From Paenibacillus aurantius (GTDB taxonomy: Bacteria > Bacillota > Bacilli > Paenibacillales > NBRC-103111): a stretch of 64,000 bases of DNA. Position numbers and translations under genes: made by a program. Below are positions 17,243 to 25,321 of this stretch, piece after piece. Location: positions 1,519,001 through 1,583,000 of the forward strand of contig NZ_CP130318.1 in assembly GCF_032268605.1 (NCBI RefSeq), read 5' to 3'. The notes under the pieces are model-generated. The model made no database searches. It was not told where the DNA came from and saw only the letters and a list, made by a program, of their open reading frames with translations. Numbering within the stretch: the stretch's first letter is position 1; each line of letters opens with the position of its first letter.

Positions 17243-17905
17243 ATGTACATACAACGTCAATGGAGGGACCGGCTTTATCAGGAATTTGCCCGGATCGGGA
17301 AGTGCCTATCCAGCCCAAAACGGTTGGAACTGATCGACATCCTCTCTCAAGGGCCTAAGTCGGTCGACCAACTGTCCAAGATGACGGGAATGAGTATCGC
17401 CAATGTGTCACAGCACCTGCAAACCCTGCATGAATCCAGGCTAGTTCGATTTCAAAAGAAAGGGAACTACGTCATTTATGAAATCGCCGAACCGGCCGTG
17501 GCGGATTTTATGGTCTCCCTGCACCGGTTCAGCGAAGATCAGCTCGTCGAGATTCAGCGGCTGAAGACCGAAATTCTCCAGAATTACAGGGATGTGGAAC
17601 CCATCGGCTTTGATGCTCTAATGGAACGGATGGACAAAGGGGAGGTTGTCCTGTTGGACGTCCGTCCCGAGGAAGAATACAGAGTGGGTCATATTCCGGG
17701 AGCCATTTCCGTACCAATGGAAGAACTGGAGCACCATTTATCCTCTTTGCCCAGCGACAAGGAAATGGTGGCGTACTGCCGTGGGCCCTACTGTTTCTTG
17801 TCGCTTCAAGCGGTCGAGCTTCTCAGAAGCAAGGGCATAAACGCCTCTCGATTGGAAGAAGGTGTGCATGAGTGGAAGCAGTACGCAGCGTCCCATGCCA
17901 ACTGA
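17243..17905 (+). CDS. ArsR-family regulator fused to a rhodanese domain
   Basis: A 220-residue two-domain protein. Residues about 10-90 form a winged helix (SSPKRLELIDIL, MSIANVSQHLQTL). Residues about 115-215 form a rhodanese domain with the active-site loop CRGPYC. Such fusions sense or handle reactive sulfur or metalloid species by the rhodanese cysteine, in place of the metal sites of classic ArsR proteins. GAGGTG lies seven bases before the ATG at 17243. The MFS gene follows after 71 bases and is probably its target. The inducer is unknown. Confidence 0.9.
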   Translation: MYIQRQWRDRLYQEFARIGKCLSSPKRLELIDILSQGPKSVDQLSKMTGMSIANVSQHLQTLHESRLVRFQKKGNYVIYEIAEPAVADFMVSLHRFSEDQLVEIQRLKTEILQNYRDVEPIGFDALMERMDKGEVVLLDVRPEEEYRVGHIPGAISVPMEELEHHLSSLPSDKEMVAYCRGPYCFLSLQAVELLRSKGINASRLEEGVHEWKQYAASHAN

Positions 17906-17976
17906 AGGAGCTCCCCTCGAGGTTAGGCGACTGAGCGGCAATGGGTTCAAAACAATCAGAGAGGTGGTTCTAGGCG

Positions 17977-19290
17977 ATGACGCAGGAACCTCGGAATGAG
18001 GACAATCCACTTCAAGATTATGTCCACTCTCAGGAGATGCAGCAAAAACTGTACAGGCGTTCTTTGTTCATTGTCGTTCTTTCCCAAATTTTTGGAGGTG
18101 CAGGTCTTGCCGCGGGAGTAACGGTGGGTGCGCTTCTTGCGCAGGATATGTTGGGATCGGAAAGCTACGCAGGTGTTCCGGCCGCCTTGCTCACGCTTGG
18201 TTCCGCCGCAGCCGCTTGGTTGGTCGGCGGTTTTTCCCAGCGTCACGGCAGACGCTTGGGACTCGCTGCGGGCTTTCTATCAGGTGGTATGGGCGCTATT
18301 GGCGTAGTAGGGTCTGCCGTCATTCAAAGCATTCCTCTTCTCTTTGCTTCGCTCCTCCTGTATGGAGCCGGCAGCGCGACCAACCTGCAGGCACGCTATG
18401 CCGGTACAGACTTGGCTAAGCCCGGACAGCGGGCAACCGCCATCAGTATTGCGATGGTTTCGACGACCTTCGGCGCAGTGGCCGGACCCAACCTGGTCGG
18501 GGTGATGGGACGCTTTGCGGTATCGATCGGCGTCCCGGCCTTGGCCGGACCGTTCCTCCTTGGAGCCGCCGCTTATATACTGGCCGGCATCGTCATATTG
18601 CTCTTCCTTAAGCCGGACCCCCTCCTTGTTGCAAAAGCGGTTAATGTCCACTCCTTCTCGACTCAACCGTCAGCAGCCTCGGCTAAGACAAATAACACCC
18701 GGGGCTTGCTGGTCGGGGCCACCGTCATGATTTTGACGCAGATCGTGATGATTGCCATTATGACGATGACGCCGGTCCAGATGAAACATCATGGCCACAG
18801 CCTGGGCGATGTAGGATTGGTAATCGGTATCCATATTGGCGCTATGTATTTGCCTTCGCTTGTGACAGGCCTCCTTGTCGATAAGATCGGTCGGACAGCA
18901 ATGTCAATCGCATCGGGTGCTGTTTTGCTGATTGCCGGGCTTGTTGCGGCCGCTGCGCCTGGAGATTCCATGCTTCTTCTCACGGCAGCACTTGCCCTGC
19001 TGGGTCTCGGCTGGAACCTTGGACTGATTAGCGGCACGGCGATAATCGTAGATGCAACGGGGCCTGCCACGCGGGCAAGAACCCAAGGGAGGATCGATGT
19101 GCTGATCGCGTTGGCCGGCGCATCGGGCGGGGCGCTGTCCGGTATGGTCGTCGCTCATTCAAGTTATTCCACTCTGTCGCTTGCCGGAGGGGGCCTTGCC
19201 CTTTTGCTTATACCTGTCGTTATGTGGACTCGAAGAAAATCAAATGTATCATTGTCGGCACAAGATAAAACGCTGAACTCCCAGACTTAA
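17977..19290 (+). CDS. MFS transporter, partner of the ArsR-rhodanese regulator
   Basis: A 437-residue major facilitator with about twelve membrane segments and a central cytoplasmic loop near residue 215-230. The loop 2-3 motif is modified to GGFSQRHGRRLG. It lies downstream of the ArsR-rhodanese gene in the same direction with no terminator between, and GAGAGGTGG precedes the ATG. The context suggests an exporter switched on by the stress sensed by the regulator. The substrate cannot be named. Confidence 0.85.
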   Translation: MTQEPRNEDNPLQDYVHSQEMQQKLYRRSLFIVVLSQIFGGAGLAAGVTVGALLAQDMLGSESYAGVPAALLTLGSAAAAWLVGGFSQRHGRRLGLAAGFLSGGMGAIGVVGSAVIQSIPLLFASLLLYGAGSATNLQARYAGTDLAKPGQRATAISIAMVSTTFGAVAGPNLVGVMGRFAVSIGVPALAGPFLLGAAAYILAGIVILLFLKPDPLLVAKAVNVHSFSTQPSAASAKTNNTRGLLVGATVMILTQIVMIAIMTMTPVQMKHHGHSLGDVGLVIGIHIGAMYLPSLVTGLLVDKIGRTAMSIASGAVLLIAGLVAAAAPGDSMLLLTAALALLGLGWNLGLISGTAIIVDATGPATRARTQGRIDVLIALAGASGGALSGMVVAHSSYSTLSLAGGGLALLLIPVVMWTRRKSNVSLSAQDKTLNSQT

Positions 19291-19316
19291 CCCAACCGAC
19301 ACGATATCGTAACGAC

Positions 19317-19347
19317 AACAAGCGGCCGACATCATCGGCCGCTTGTT
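19317..19347 (+). terminator. Hairpin after the MFS gene
   Basis: AACAAGCGGCCGA (19317-19329) and TCGGCCGCTTGTT (19335-19347) pair perfectly around CATCA. The T tract is poor, but the 13-base stem and its place suggest termination. Confidence 0.65.
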
Positions 19348-19421
19348 CCGTTAACGGGCCTATTTCTCTATAACCTATTGATGTTGAATATTTGTCCCAT
19401 ATAAAAGCTGCTGCTGGAAAT

Positions 19422-19448
19422 TGAACTTACCCCCGTCAAGTAGACAGT
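19422..19448 (+). repeat. Left terminal inverted repeat of the IS3 element
   Basis: Starts TGAACTTACCCCC and ends AAGTAGACAGT. It pairs with the right end at 20669-20695 with about 21 of 27 positions equal. Confidence 0.9.
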
Positions 19449-19461
19449 AAATATCAAGCCA

Positions 19462-20364
19462 CTAAGCGACCTTGGTCCGGTATTCAACCGGACTAAGGTT
19501 GTTTAGTTTCTGTTGAAAACGTTCGTTATTGTAAAAGTGAATATAGCTTCCAATGGCCTCTGTTAGTTCATCTTCAGATGCAAAGGATTGTAGGCGAACA
19601 CACTCCGACTTGAGGTGCCCGAAGAAGCTTTCAATGCAGGCATTGTCCCAACAGTTGCCCTTGCGCGACATACTTGGCTTTATCTTCTTGCGCTTCAACA
19701 GCGTATGGTAATGCTTGTGGGTGTATTGAAACCCTTGATCGCTGTGAAGCAAAAGCTTCTTCACATTGCGCTTGTGTACAGCTGCTTCGACGGTATCCAG
19801 TACAAGCTTTAAGTTGTTGTGGCGGCCGATTTGGTAGGACACCACTTCGTTGTTATAGAGATCAAAAATAACCGATAGGTATAGGAATCGGGAACCGATC
19901 GGCAGATAGGTAACATCGGTTGCCCACTTTTGGTTCGGGGCTGCTGCGCTGAACTTCCGGTTAAGCACGTTCTTAGACACAACGGTGGCTTCCCGGGAGC
20001 CGAAGTAGGGCTTCTTGCGCCTAATCCGTGATCGGATGCCGAGTTCCCTCATGAGCCGGTAAACTCGCTTGTGATTGACTTGGAGATTATAGGTCTTCTT
20101 CAGCCATGTGCGAACACGGGGATACCCGTAGATCCCCTTTACATGCGTGTGGCATTCCATGATCTTCGCCTTCAGCTCGTCGTCCTGGATCTGTTTGGCT
20201 GTAGGGTGTTGCTTGCGCGCTGCCCACTTGTAGTAACTGCTTCGGGCTACGCCTGCCAGCCGGCAAAGCAGCGTGATCGGATAGGACGGAGCTAGTTCCT
20301 CAATGGCTTGGTACGTTTGACGTTGTTCTTCTCTTCCCCCCTTTGCAGTTCGATAAGCTTTTTT
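19462..20364 (-). CDS. IS3-family transposase OrfB (made by -1 frameshift from OrfA)
   Basis: This is the catalytic part of the transposase. The DDE residues are visible in ATDVTYLP, LLHSDQGF and ACIESFFGHL, with 35 residues between the second Asp and the Glu as expected. An HTH_21-type region (KGIYGYPRVRTWL) precedes the catalytic core. The frame has no good start of its own: it overlaps orfA and is entered at the slippery heptamer A-AAA-AAG (minus strand of 20358-20364). Read through, it continues as KKAYRTAKGG and then AIEELAPSYPITLLCRLAG. The first ATG in this frame is at 20160. A fused OrfAB protein would have about 388 residues. Confidence 0.88.
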   Translation of the reverse strand, partial: KKAYRTAKGGREEQRQTYQAIEELAPSYPITLLCRLAGVARSSYYKWAARKQHPTAKQIQDDELKAKIMECHTHVKGIYGYPRVRTWLKKTYNLQVNHKRVYRLMRELGIRSRIRRKKPYFGSREATVVSKNVLNRKFSAAAPNQKWATDVTYLPIGSRFLYLSVIFDLYNNEVVSYQIGRHNNLKLVLDTVEAAVHKRNVKKLLLHSDQGFQYTHKHYHTLLKRKKIKPSMSRKGNCWDNACIESFFGHLKSECVRLQSFASEDELTEAIGSYIHFYNNERFQQKLNNLSPVEYRTKVA

Positions 20365-20627
20365 AGCAACGCATTCTCCGCTCGGAGCTGCAATAGTTCT
20401 TCTTCCACCGTTGCCGGTTTCTTGGGTCTCCCTGTACTTGATGTGCCTCTTTTTTCCTTAAGCCCCTCGAGTCCTTCTCGTTCATAATGCGATACCCATC
20501 TTCGAACCATTTTGTCGTTGATGCTCAAAGCCTTTGCTACGGTTTTGTAGCCCATACCCTCTACAACGAACATTTCCACTGCTCGCCGTTTGAATTCTAT
20601 GTCATACGTCTTCCGAATTTCGCCCAA
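20292..20627 (-). CDS. IS3-family transposase OrfA
   Basis: A 111-residue DNA-binding part of the transposase. It contains a helix-turn-helix (YKTVAKALSINDKMVRRWV) and a leucine-zipper stretch near the end (LLQLRAENALLKKLIEL). I place the start at TTG 20627, with GGAGGGG upstream inside the element; frames reading further back would start outside the insertion. The slippery site at 20358-20364 lies within its last quarter and leads into OrfB. Confidence 0.82.
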   Translation of the reverse strand: MGEIRKTYDIEFKRRAVEMFVVEGMGYKTVAKALSINDKMVRRWVSHYEREGLEGLKEKRGTSSTGRPKKPATVEEELLQLRAENALLKKLIELQRGEEKNNVKRTKPLRN

Positions 20628-20668
20628 GAAAAATCCCCTCCAAGTAAACCATAGTGTGCTTTTTCCAC

Positions 20669-20695
20669 ACTGTCTACTTAAAGGGGATAATATCA
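20669..20695 (-). repeat. Right terminal inverted repeat of the IS3 element
   Basis: Read inward on the minus strand it starts TGATATTATCCCC and ends AAGTAGACAGT, mirroring the left end at 19422-19448. Confidence 0.9.
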
Positions 20696-20713
20696 AAATG
20701 ATCGGCAGCTTCT

Positions 20714-21259
20714 TTATAAATTCCTCTCTAACAAAATCCCCACTTGCTCTGCCATAACATGAGGGGAATAAGGCATTCCATTCGCTATCCACCATTCCAC
20801 CATGCCTACATAGGACGTCACAATAAATTGAAGAATAACATCTGCGTTTAATCCGCGATTTTTTCCTCCTTTTACATTGACTTCATCTTGGAACTCCTCG
20901 ATTAGAAATTCCAGGAACTGACTGCGAAAAGAAGGTGCCCCTTTACTCTTTAGCATGGTTGAAAAGAATAAATGATTTTTTTCAAGATATTCGAACCAAG
21001 GAAGATTCGCATCTTTATATTCCATGTCCGATGTCGATTCACAAATATCCCGCATTTCCTTAATATGCTCAGCAATTAATCTGTCCAATAGATCGAATTT
21101 ATCCTGATAATGAAGATAGATGGTTCCTCTACTCACATTAGCTCTGTCGGAAATATCTTGTATCGTAATATCATCGAATTCTTTTTCAGACATTAGTTCT
21201 ATAATGGCTTTCTTTAACGCTTCTTGAGTTTTCTGTATTCTTCTATCCACTTTAGACAT
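20714..21259 (-). CDS. TetR/AcrR-family transcriptional regulator
   Basis: A 181-residue repressor-type protein. The N-terminal helix-turn-helix reads ITIQDISDRANVSRGTIYLHY (about residues 32-52), with a DKFDLLDRL follow-up helix typical of the family. The C-terminal ligand domain ends YVGMVEWWIANGMPYSPH, a pattern seen in Bacillales TetR proteins. The ATG at 21259 (MSKVDRR) has AGGGTG upstream; the frame is open to 21304. It diverges from an SDR-SDR-AKR set and probably controls it from the 274-base region between. An IS3 element sits 18 bases beyond its stop codon. Confidence 0.88.
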   Translation of the reverse strand: MSKVDRRIQKTQEALKKAIIELMSEKEFDDITIQDISDRANVSRGTIYLHYQDKFDLLDRLIAEHIKEMRDICESTSDMEYKDANLPWFEYLEKNHLFFSTMLKSKGAPSFRSQFLEFLIEEFQDEVNVKGGKNRGLNADVILQFIVTSYVGMVEWWIANGMPYSPHVMAEQVGILLERNL

Positions 21260-21398
21260 TAAAGTAGTCACCCTGGCTTTCAAAAAATAGTAAACAGCTA
21301 TCAAGCATTTGTTCAGTAATTGACGAATTAAGCGAATCTAACCATTGCCTACTTTCTGGATTGCTTTATAATTATAGACATGAGTACAGTAATTGATC

Positions 21399-21511
21399 AA
21401 TGTCTTTTATTCTTTTGCCGAATAAGTCGGGAAAGACGTTGGTTAAAATAACCTGATTAAATAGCCAAGGCCATATCAGCCAATTATCGCGGCAAAAGAA
21501 TAAAACACATC
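21399..21511. repeat. Large inverted repeat between tetR and the SDR operon
   Basis: A 22-base sequence at 21399-21420 (core TTTTATTCTTTTGCCG) returns inverted at 21490-21511 with 20 of 22 positions equal; the inner 16 bases match perfectly. The arms are 69 bases apart. The repeats CAGTAATTGA near 21314 and 21387 lie outside it on the tetR side. It may be a double operator for the divergent TetR or the trace of a small mobile element. Confidence 0.6.
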
Positions 21512-21533
21512 AAGAAAGGATCTGTTACCTTAT

Positions 21534-22274
21534 ATGTCCGATATCCAAGGCAAAGTTGTCATAATTACAGGTGCATCAAGCGGGATCGGAGAAGCTACTG
21601 CCAAAGAACTTGCTTCAAAAGGCGCCATATTGGTCCTGGCAGCCCGGCGTGAAGATCGATTAAAGCAACTGCAGGAAGAAATTCAAAACGGCGGTGGTCA
21701 AGCCATTTATAAAGTGACTGACGTGACGTCGAACGAACAAATGGAAGAGCTAGCCGAATTTACTCTTAAGTCTTTTGGGAAAATCGATGTTTTGGTTAAC
21801 AATGCCGGAGTCATGCCTCATTCGTTTCTTTATAAGAAAGAAATTGATGATTGGAACAAAATGATTGACGTCAACATCAAAGGTGTTCTGTATGGCATCG
21901 CGGCTGTGCTGCCTTCCATGAGGGAACGAAAAGAAGGGCACATCATTAACGTTTCCTCTGTTGCAGGACACGTTGTCGGCGCTGGAAGCACCGTGTATGC
22001 GTCAACGAAGCACGCCGTACGTGCCATATCGGAAGGATTGCGCAAAGAAGAGCTTATTAACAACATCCGCTCAACCATCATCTCGCCAGGAGCCGTTACG
22101 AGCGAATTGATCGAAGGCGTTACCGATCCTGATTTAGTGCCGGTGATCGAAAAACTGTATGAAATGGCTATCGGAGCCGATAGCATCGCTCGTGCGATTG
22201 CGTTTGCTATGGAAGAACCGGCTGACGTCGCGATTAATGAGATGATCATTCGTCCGACGCGTCAAGAACGATAA
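21534..22274 (+). CDS. SDR-family oxidoreductase
   Basis: A 246-residue classical short-chain dehydrogenase. Seen: the cofactor motif TGASSGIG (residues 13-20), NNAGVMP, the catalytic Ser in NVSSVAG, and YASTK with catalytic Tyr and Lys. The Arg residues after the second strand (AARREDR) suggest NADPH. AGAAAGGA lies upstream of the ATG at a rather long distance. It is the first gene after the region shared with the divergent tetR, and a second SDR gene follows. The substrate is unknown. Confidence 0.88.
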   Translation: MSDIQGKVVIITGASSGIGEATAKELASKGAILVLAARREDRLKQLQEEIQNGGGQAIYKVTDVTSNEQMEELAEFTLKSFGKIDVLVNNAGVMPHSFLYKKEIDDWNKMIDVNIKGVLYGIAAVLPSMRERKEGHIINVSSVAGHVVGAGSTVYASTKHAVRAISEGLRKEELINNIRSTIISPGAVTSELIEGVTDPDLVPVIEKLYEMAIGADSIARAIAFAMEEPADVAINEMIIRPTRQER

Positions 22275-22314
22275 GAATGGATTGGCACGGCGAATTTGGC
22301 AAGGGGGACAGGCA

Positions 22315-23145
22315 ATGAAAGAAGTGATCCTTTGGACCGGTGCTGGACAGATTGGCATGGCGATAGCTAGAAGAATTGGTTTCGGTAAGAAAATTATGGT
22401 TGGTGACAAGAACCTAGATAATAGCGAGGCTATTGCAAAAATTATGAAAGAAGCCGGATTTGATGTGGAGCCTGTCGAAACGGACATTTCATCCAGAGAA
22501 TCTATTATAAATTTGATTGCAGAAGGACAGAAGTATGGTGAAATCACTGCTCTTATCAATGCAGCGGGCGTGTCACCTAGTCAGGCACCTATTGAAATGA
22601 TTTTGAAAGTGGATTTATACGGAACCGCAGTATTGCTGGAGGAAGTAGGTAAGGTCATAGCTCCTGGGGGGGTTGGTGTGACCATTTCCAGTCAATCTGG
22701 ACACCGAATGCCTCCATTGGGAGTTGAAATGGATGAACAGCTGGCAACGACACCAACGGAAGATCTCCTTAGTTTGGAAGTCCTTCGTCCAGAAAATATC
22801 AAGGATACGCTGCACGCTTATCAAATGGCGAAACGGTGCAATGTGAAGCGCGTTATGTATGAATCAATACGTTGGGGGGAAAGAGACGCCCGTCTCAATT
22901 CCATTTCTCCAGGGATTATCGTAACGCCATTGGCCTTAGACGAATTCAATGGTCCAAGAGGAGATTTCTATAAAAATATGTTTGCCAAATGCCCTGCCGG
23001 TCGTCCAGGAACAGCGGATGAGGTTGCCAATGTGGCTGAGCTGCTGATGATGCCGCAGGGGGCTTTCATCACAGGGTCTGATTTCCTAATTGACGGCGGA
23101 GCCACGGCTTCTTATTTTTACGGACCACTTAAACGAGCAGAATAA
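22315..23145 (+). CDS. SDR-family oxidoreductase, second gene
   Basis: A 276-residue short-chain dehydrogenase with a slightly altered cofactor motif TGAGQIG and VGDKNLDN after the second strand. The active-site segment is HAYQMAKRCN (YxxxK), and the C-terminus keeps the family's FLIDGGA. A longer segment between the serine region and YxxxK (about residues 130-175) makes it larger than classical SDRs. The start is the ATG at 22315, preceded by AAGGGGGAC. It lies 40 bases after the first SDR and 11 bases before the aldo/keto reductase. Confidence 0.85.
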   Translation: MKEVILWTGAGQIGMAIARRIGFGKKIMVGDKNLDNSEAIAKIMKEAGFDVEPVETDISSRESIINLIAEGQKYGEITALINAAGVSPSQAPIEMILKVDLYGTAVLLEEVGKVIAPGGVGVTISSQSGHRMPPLGVEMDEQLATTPTEDLLSLEVLRPENIKDTLHAYQMAKRCNVKRVMYESIRWGERDARLNSISPGIIVTPLALDEFNGPRGDFYKNMFAKCPAGRPGTADEVANVAELLMMPQGAFITGSDFLIDGGATASYFYGPLKRAE

Positions 23146-23156
23146 GGAGCGAATGG

Positions 23157-24140
23157 ATGATGGAGTATACGAAACTTGGAAACACCGGCTTGGATGTTTC
23201 TCGAATTTGCCTTGGCTGCATGGGTTTTGGTGTAGCAGAGCGTTGGACGCACCCATGGGTTATCAACGAAGAACAGAGCCGCCCGATTATTAAACAGGCA
23301 CTTGAACTGGGGATCAACTTTTTTGATACGGCGAACGTCTACTCCGACGGAACAAGCGAAGAAATTGTTGGACGGGCGCTAAAGGACTACGCCAACCGGG
23401 ATCAAATCGTTCTTGCCACCAAGGTTTGGGGACGCATGAACAAAGGGCCAAATGGCGCTGGGTTGTCCCGGAAAGCGATCATGAGTGAGATTGACAAGAG
23501 CCTCAAAAGGCTGGGCACTGATTACGTCGATTTGTACCAAATTCATCGGTGGGATTACGACACGCCGATCGAAGAGACGATGGAAGCCATGCATGACGTG
23601 GTGAAGGCTGGTAAGGCGAGATACATTGGTGCTTCGGCGATGTTTGCGTGGCAATTTCTAAAAGCACTGAATGTCGCCGATAAAAAGGGATGGACTCGCT
23701 TTGTATCCATGCAGAACCACATGAACCTTATATACCGTGAAGAGGAACGTGAGATGTTGCCTCTTTGTAGGGAAGAAGGAATCGGCGTGATTCCTTATAG
23801 CCCGCTTGCTTCAGGGAGACTCACGCATGATCGAGGAGAAACGACACATCGTTCTGAAACCGACCAAGTTCAAAAGAGAAAATACGATGTGATGGCAGAT
23901 GCCGATCAATCGATTGTGGATCGTGTGGCAGAACTTGCTGAAAAACATGGCGCTCCCCGCGCTCAAATCGCATTAGCGTGGTTGTTGCAGAAACAACCGG
24001 TCACAGCGCCGATAGTCGGGGCTACGAAAACGTCTCATCTTGAAGTTGCGGCCGGTGCTCTTTCTGTGAAGCTAGCACCTGAAGAAATTGCGTATGTGGA
24101 AGAACCTTATGTGCCGCACCCAGTCGTTGGTGCTCAGTGA
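23157..24140 (+). CDS. Aldo/keto reductase
   Basis: A 327-residue NADPH-dependent (beta/alpha)8 reductase. The family opening EYTKLGNTGLDVSRICLGCM and the catalytic Asp/Tyr in FFDTANVYSDG are visible. The lysine lies in ATKVWGR and the histidine in LYQIHRWDYDTPIEE. It is of the YdbC/PdxI-like general stress AKR type found widely in Bacillales. AAGGAG lies ten bases before the ATG. As third gene of the TetR-linked set it probably acts on the same aldehyde or ketone stress as the two SDRs. A terminator follows. Confidence 0.9.
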   Translation: MMEYTKLGNTGLDVSRICLGCMGFGVAERWTHPWVINEEQSRPIIKQALELGINFFDTANVYSDGTSEEIVGRALKDYANRDQIVLATKVWGRMNKGPNGAGLSRKAIMSEIDKSLKRLGTDYVDLYQIHRWDYDTPIEETMEAMHDVVKAGKARYIGASAMFAWQFLKALNVADKKGWTRFVSMQNHMNLIYREEEREMLPLCREEGIGVIPYSPLASGRLTHDRGETTHRSETDQVQKRKYDVMADADQSIVDRVAELAEKHGAPRAQIALAWLLQKQPVTAPIVGATKTSHLEVAAGALSVKLAPEEIAYVEEPYVPHPVVGAQ

Positions 24141-24195
24141 GGATAGGCGTGGCAGTGTTAAATCCTGCCTGTTTCGTGCTGCAGCCCGGATATAA

Positions 24196-24232
24196 CAAGT
24201 CCGCTCCTCTTTTATGGAGCGGACTTTGTTTG
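24196..24232. terminator. Intrinsic terminator between convergent AKR genes
   Basis: AAGTCCGCTCC (24197-24207) pairs with GGAGCGGACTT (24216-24226), followed by a T-rich stretch. Confidence 0.8.
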
Positions 24233-24326
24233 TTGGGGATTGCCGTTTAAGTAGAGGATAACCGGACGGGTACGGGGCCTTATCTAAGCCGGCTGGCCCA
24301 GACAGTCTGCACCGCCATGAACGCGA

Positions 24327-25262
24327 TTACCCGCGGTCGCGCAAATCCAGCCAGCGGATTTCGTCCGGCGTCAAGGTGACGCGGGCTCCTTCCACGCTCG
24401 AATTCAGCTCTGCCGTGTTCTGCGGCCCGATGAGGGCGCAGGCCGGGAACGGCTGATTGAGCACGTAGGCGAGCGCGATCTGGATCGTGCTGAGCCCCTT
24501 GTCCTTGCCGAGCTGCTCGGCGCGGCGCAGGCGCTCCCAGTTGTCGTCGCTGTAGAAGACGCGAACGAGATCGGCGTTCGAGCGGTCTTCCGGGCCGAAC
24601 CGGCCGGTAAAGAATCCTCTTGCCTGTGAGGACCAGGAGAGAAGCGGGAAGCGGTTGGCCTCGTGCCAGTCGAGCGTTTCTTCGTCGGCCGACACGCAGC
24701 CGGCCCAGAACGGCTCGTTCGCCTTGGCCAGGCTCAGGTTCGGGGAGCTGAACGAGAATCCGGTCAGCCCGTGGGCCGCCGCGTACTCGTTGGCTTCCTG
24801 AAGACGGCGGGTGGTCCAGTTCGAGCCGCCGACCGCCCGGATCGTGCCCTTCTCGATGTGACGGTTGAGTGCTTCCACGATCGGGCCGACCGGAACCTCC
24901 GGGTTGTCCCGGTGAAGAGCGTAGAGATCGATGTAATCGGTTCGGAGCCGCTCCAGGCTCACCGCCAGGTCGGAGTCAATCGCCTCCCGGGTCACCCTCG
25001 GGCCTTTGGAATCGTGATGGGCGCCTTTCGTGAAGATGACGACCTGGTCGCGGTTGCCGCGCTCGGCCATCCAGCGGCCGATGGCCTGCTCGCTTTCTCC
25101 GCCGCTGTAGATGTGGGCGGTGTCGATGGTGTTGCCGCCTACCTCGAAGTAGGCATCCAGCATTTCGTGAACCTTCTCCGTGTTGCGGAGATTGAAATAG
25201 TCCGATCCCATGATCAACTGGGAAACTCCGCGGTCCAGGCCGGGGATTTGAATCGTTTTCAA
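24327..25262 (-). CDS. Aldo/keto reductase, YtbE/YccK-like
   Basis: A 311-residue reductase with the AKR core: TIDTAHIYSGGESE (catalytic Asp and Tyr), a lysine in VIFTKGAHHD, and the His in LYALHRDNPEVP. Cofactor-binding residues are seen at the end in ALIGPQNTAEL. It follows the Gfo/Idh gene on the minus strand after 59 bases, with AAGGAGGAAACC before its ATG. The pair may work on sugar or inositol derivatives. It is only distantly similar to the plus-strand AKR nearby. Confidence 0.88.
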   Translation of the reverse strand: MKTIQIPGLDRGVSQLIMGSDYFNLRNTEKVHEMLDAYFEVGGNTIDTAHIYSGGESEQAIGRWMAERGNRDQVVIFTKGAHHDSKGPRVTREAIDSDLAVSLERLRTDYIDLYALHRDNPEVPVGPIVEALNRHIEKGTIRAVGGSNWTTRRLQEANEYAAAHGLTGFSFSSPNLSLAKANEPFWAGCVSADEETLDWHEANRFPLLSWSSQARGFFTGRFGPEDRSNADLVRVFYSDDNWERLRRAEQLGKDKGLSTIQIALAYVLNQPFPACALIGPQNTAELNSSVEGARVTLTPDEIRWLDLRDRG

Positions 25263-25321
25263 AGTGGTTTCCTCCTTGGAGTGGGAGATTTGGTGAAGCC
25301 GTTCCTATCGTTGACCTTGGC

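Larger units (their letters stand above)
19422..20695 (-). mobile_element. Complete IS3-family insertion sequence
   Basis: The element is 1274 bases long with 27-base imperfect inverted ends that begin TGA and end TCA. It carries overlapping orfA and orfB with a -1 frameshift site, reading on the minus strand. The 4-base sequence AAAT lies directly outside both ends (19418-19421 and 20696-20699) as a target duplication. It landed between the MFS hairpin and the 3' end of the tetR gene, 18 bases beyond the tetR stop codon, and broke no gene. Intact frames and clear target repeats suggest a fairly recent insertion. Confidence 0.93.

Noticed and set aside
19462-20160. OrfB read as a free-standing gene from the ATG at 20160
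   Set aside because: The frame continues upstream into conserved IS3 sequence (AIEEL, YPITLLCRLAG) and is reached by frameshift, so the ATG is internal.
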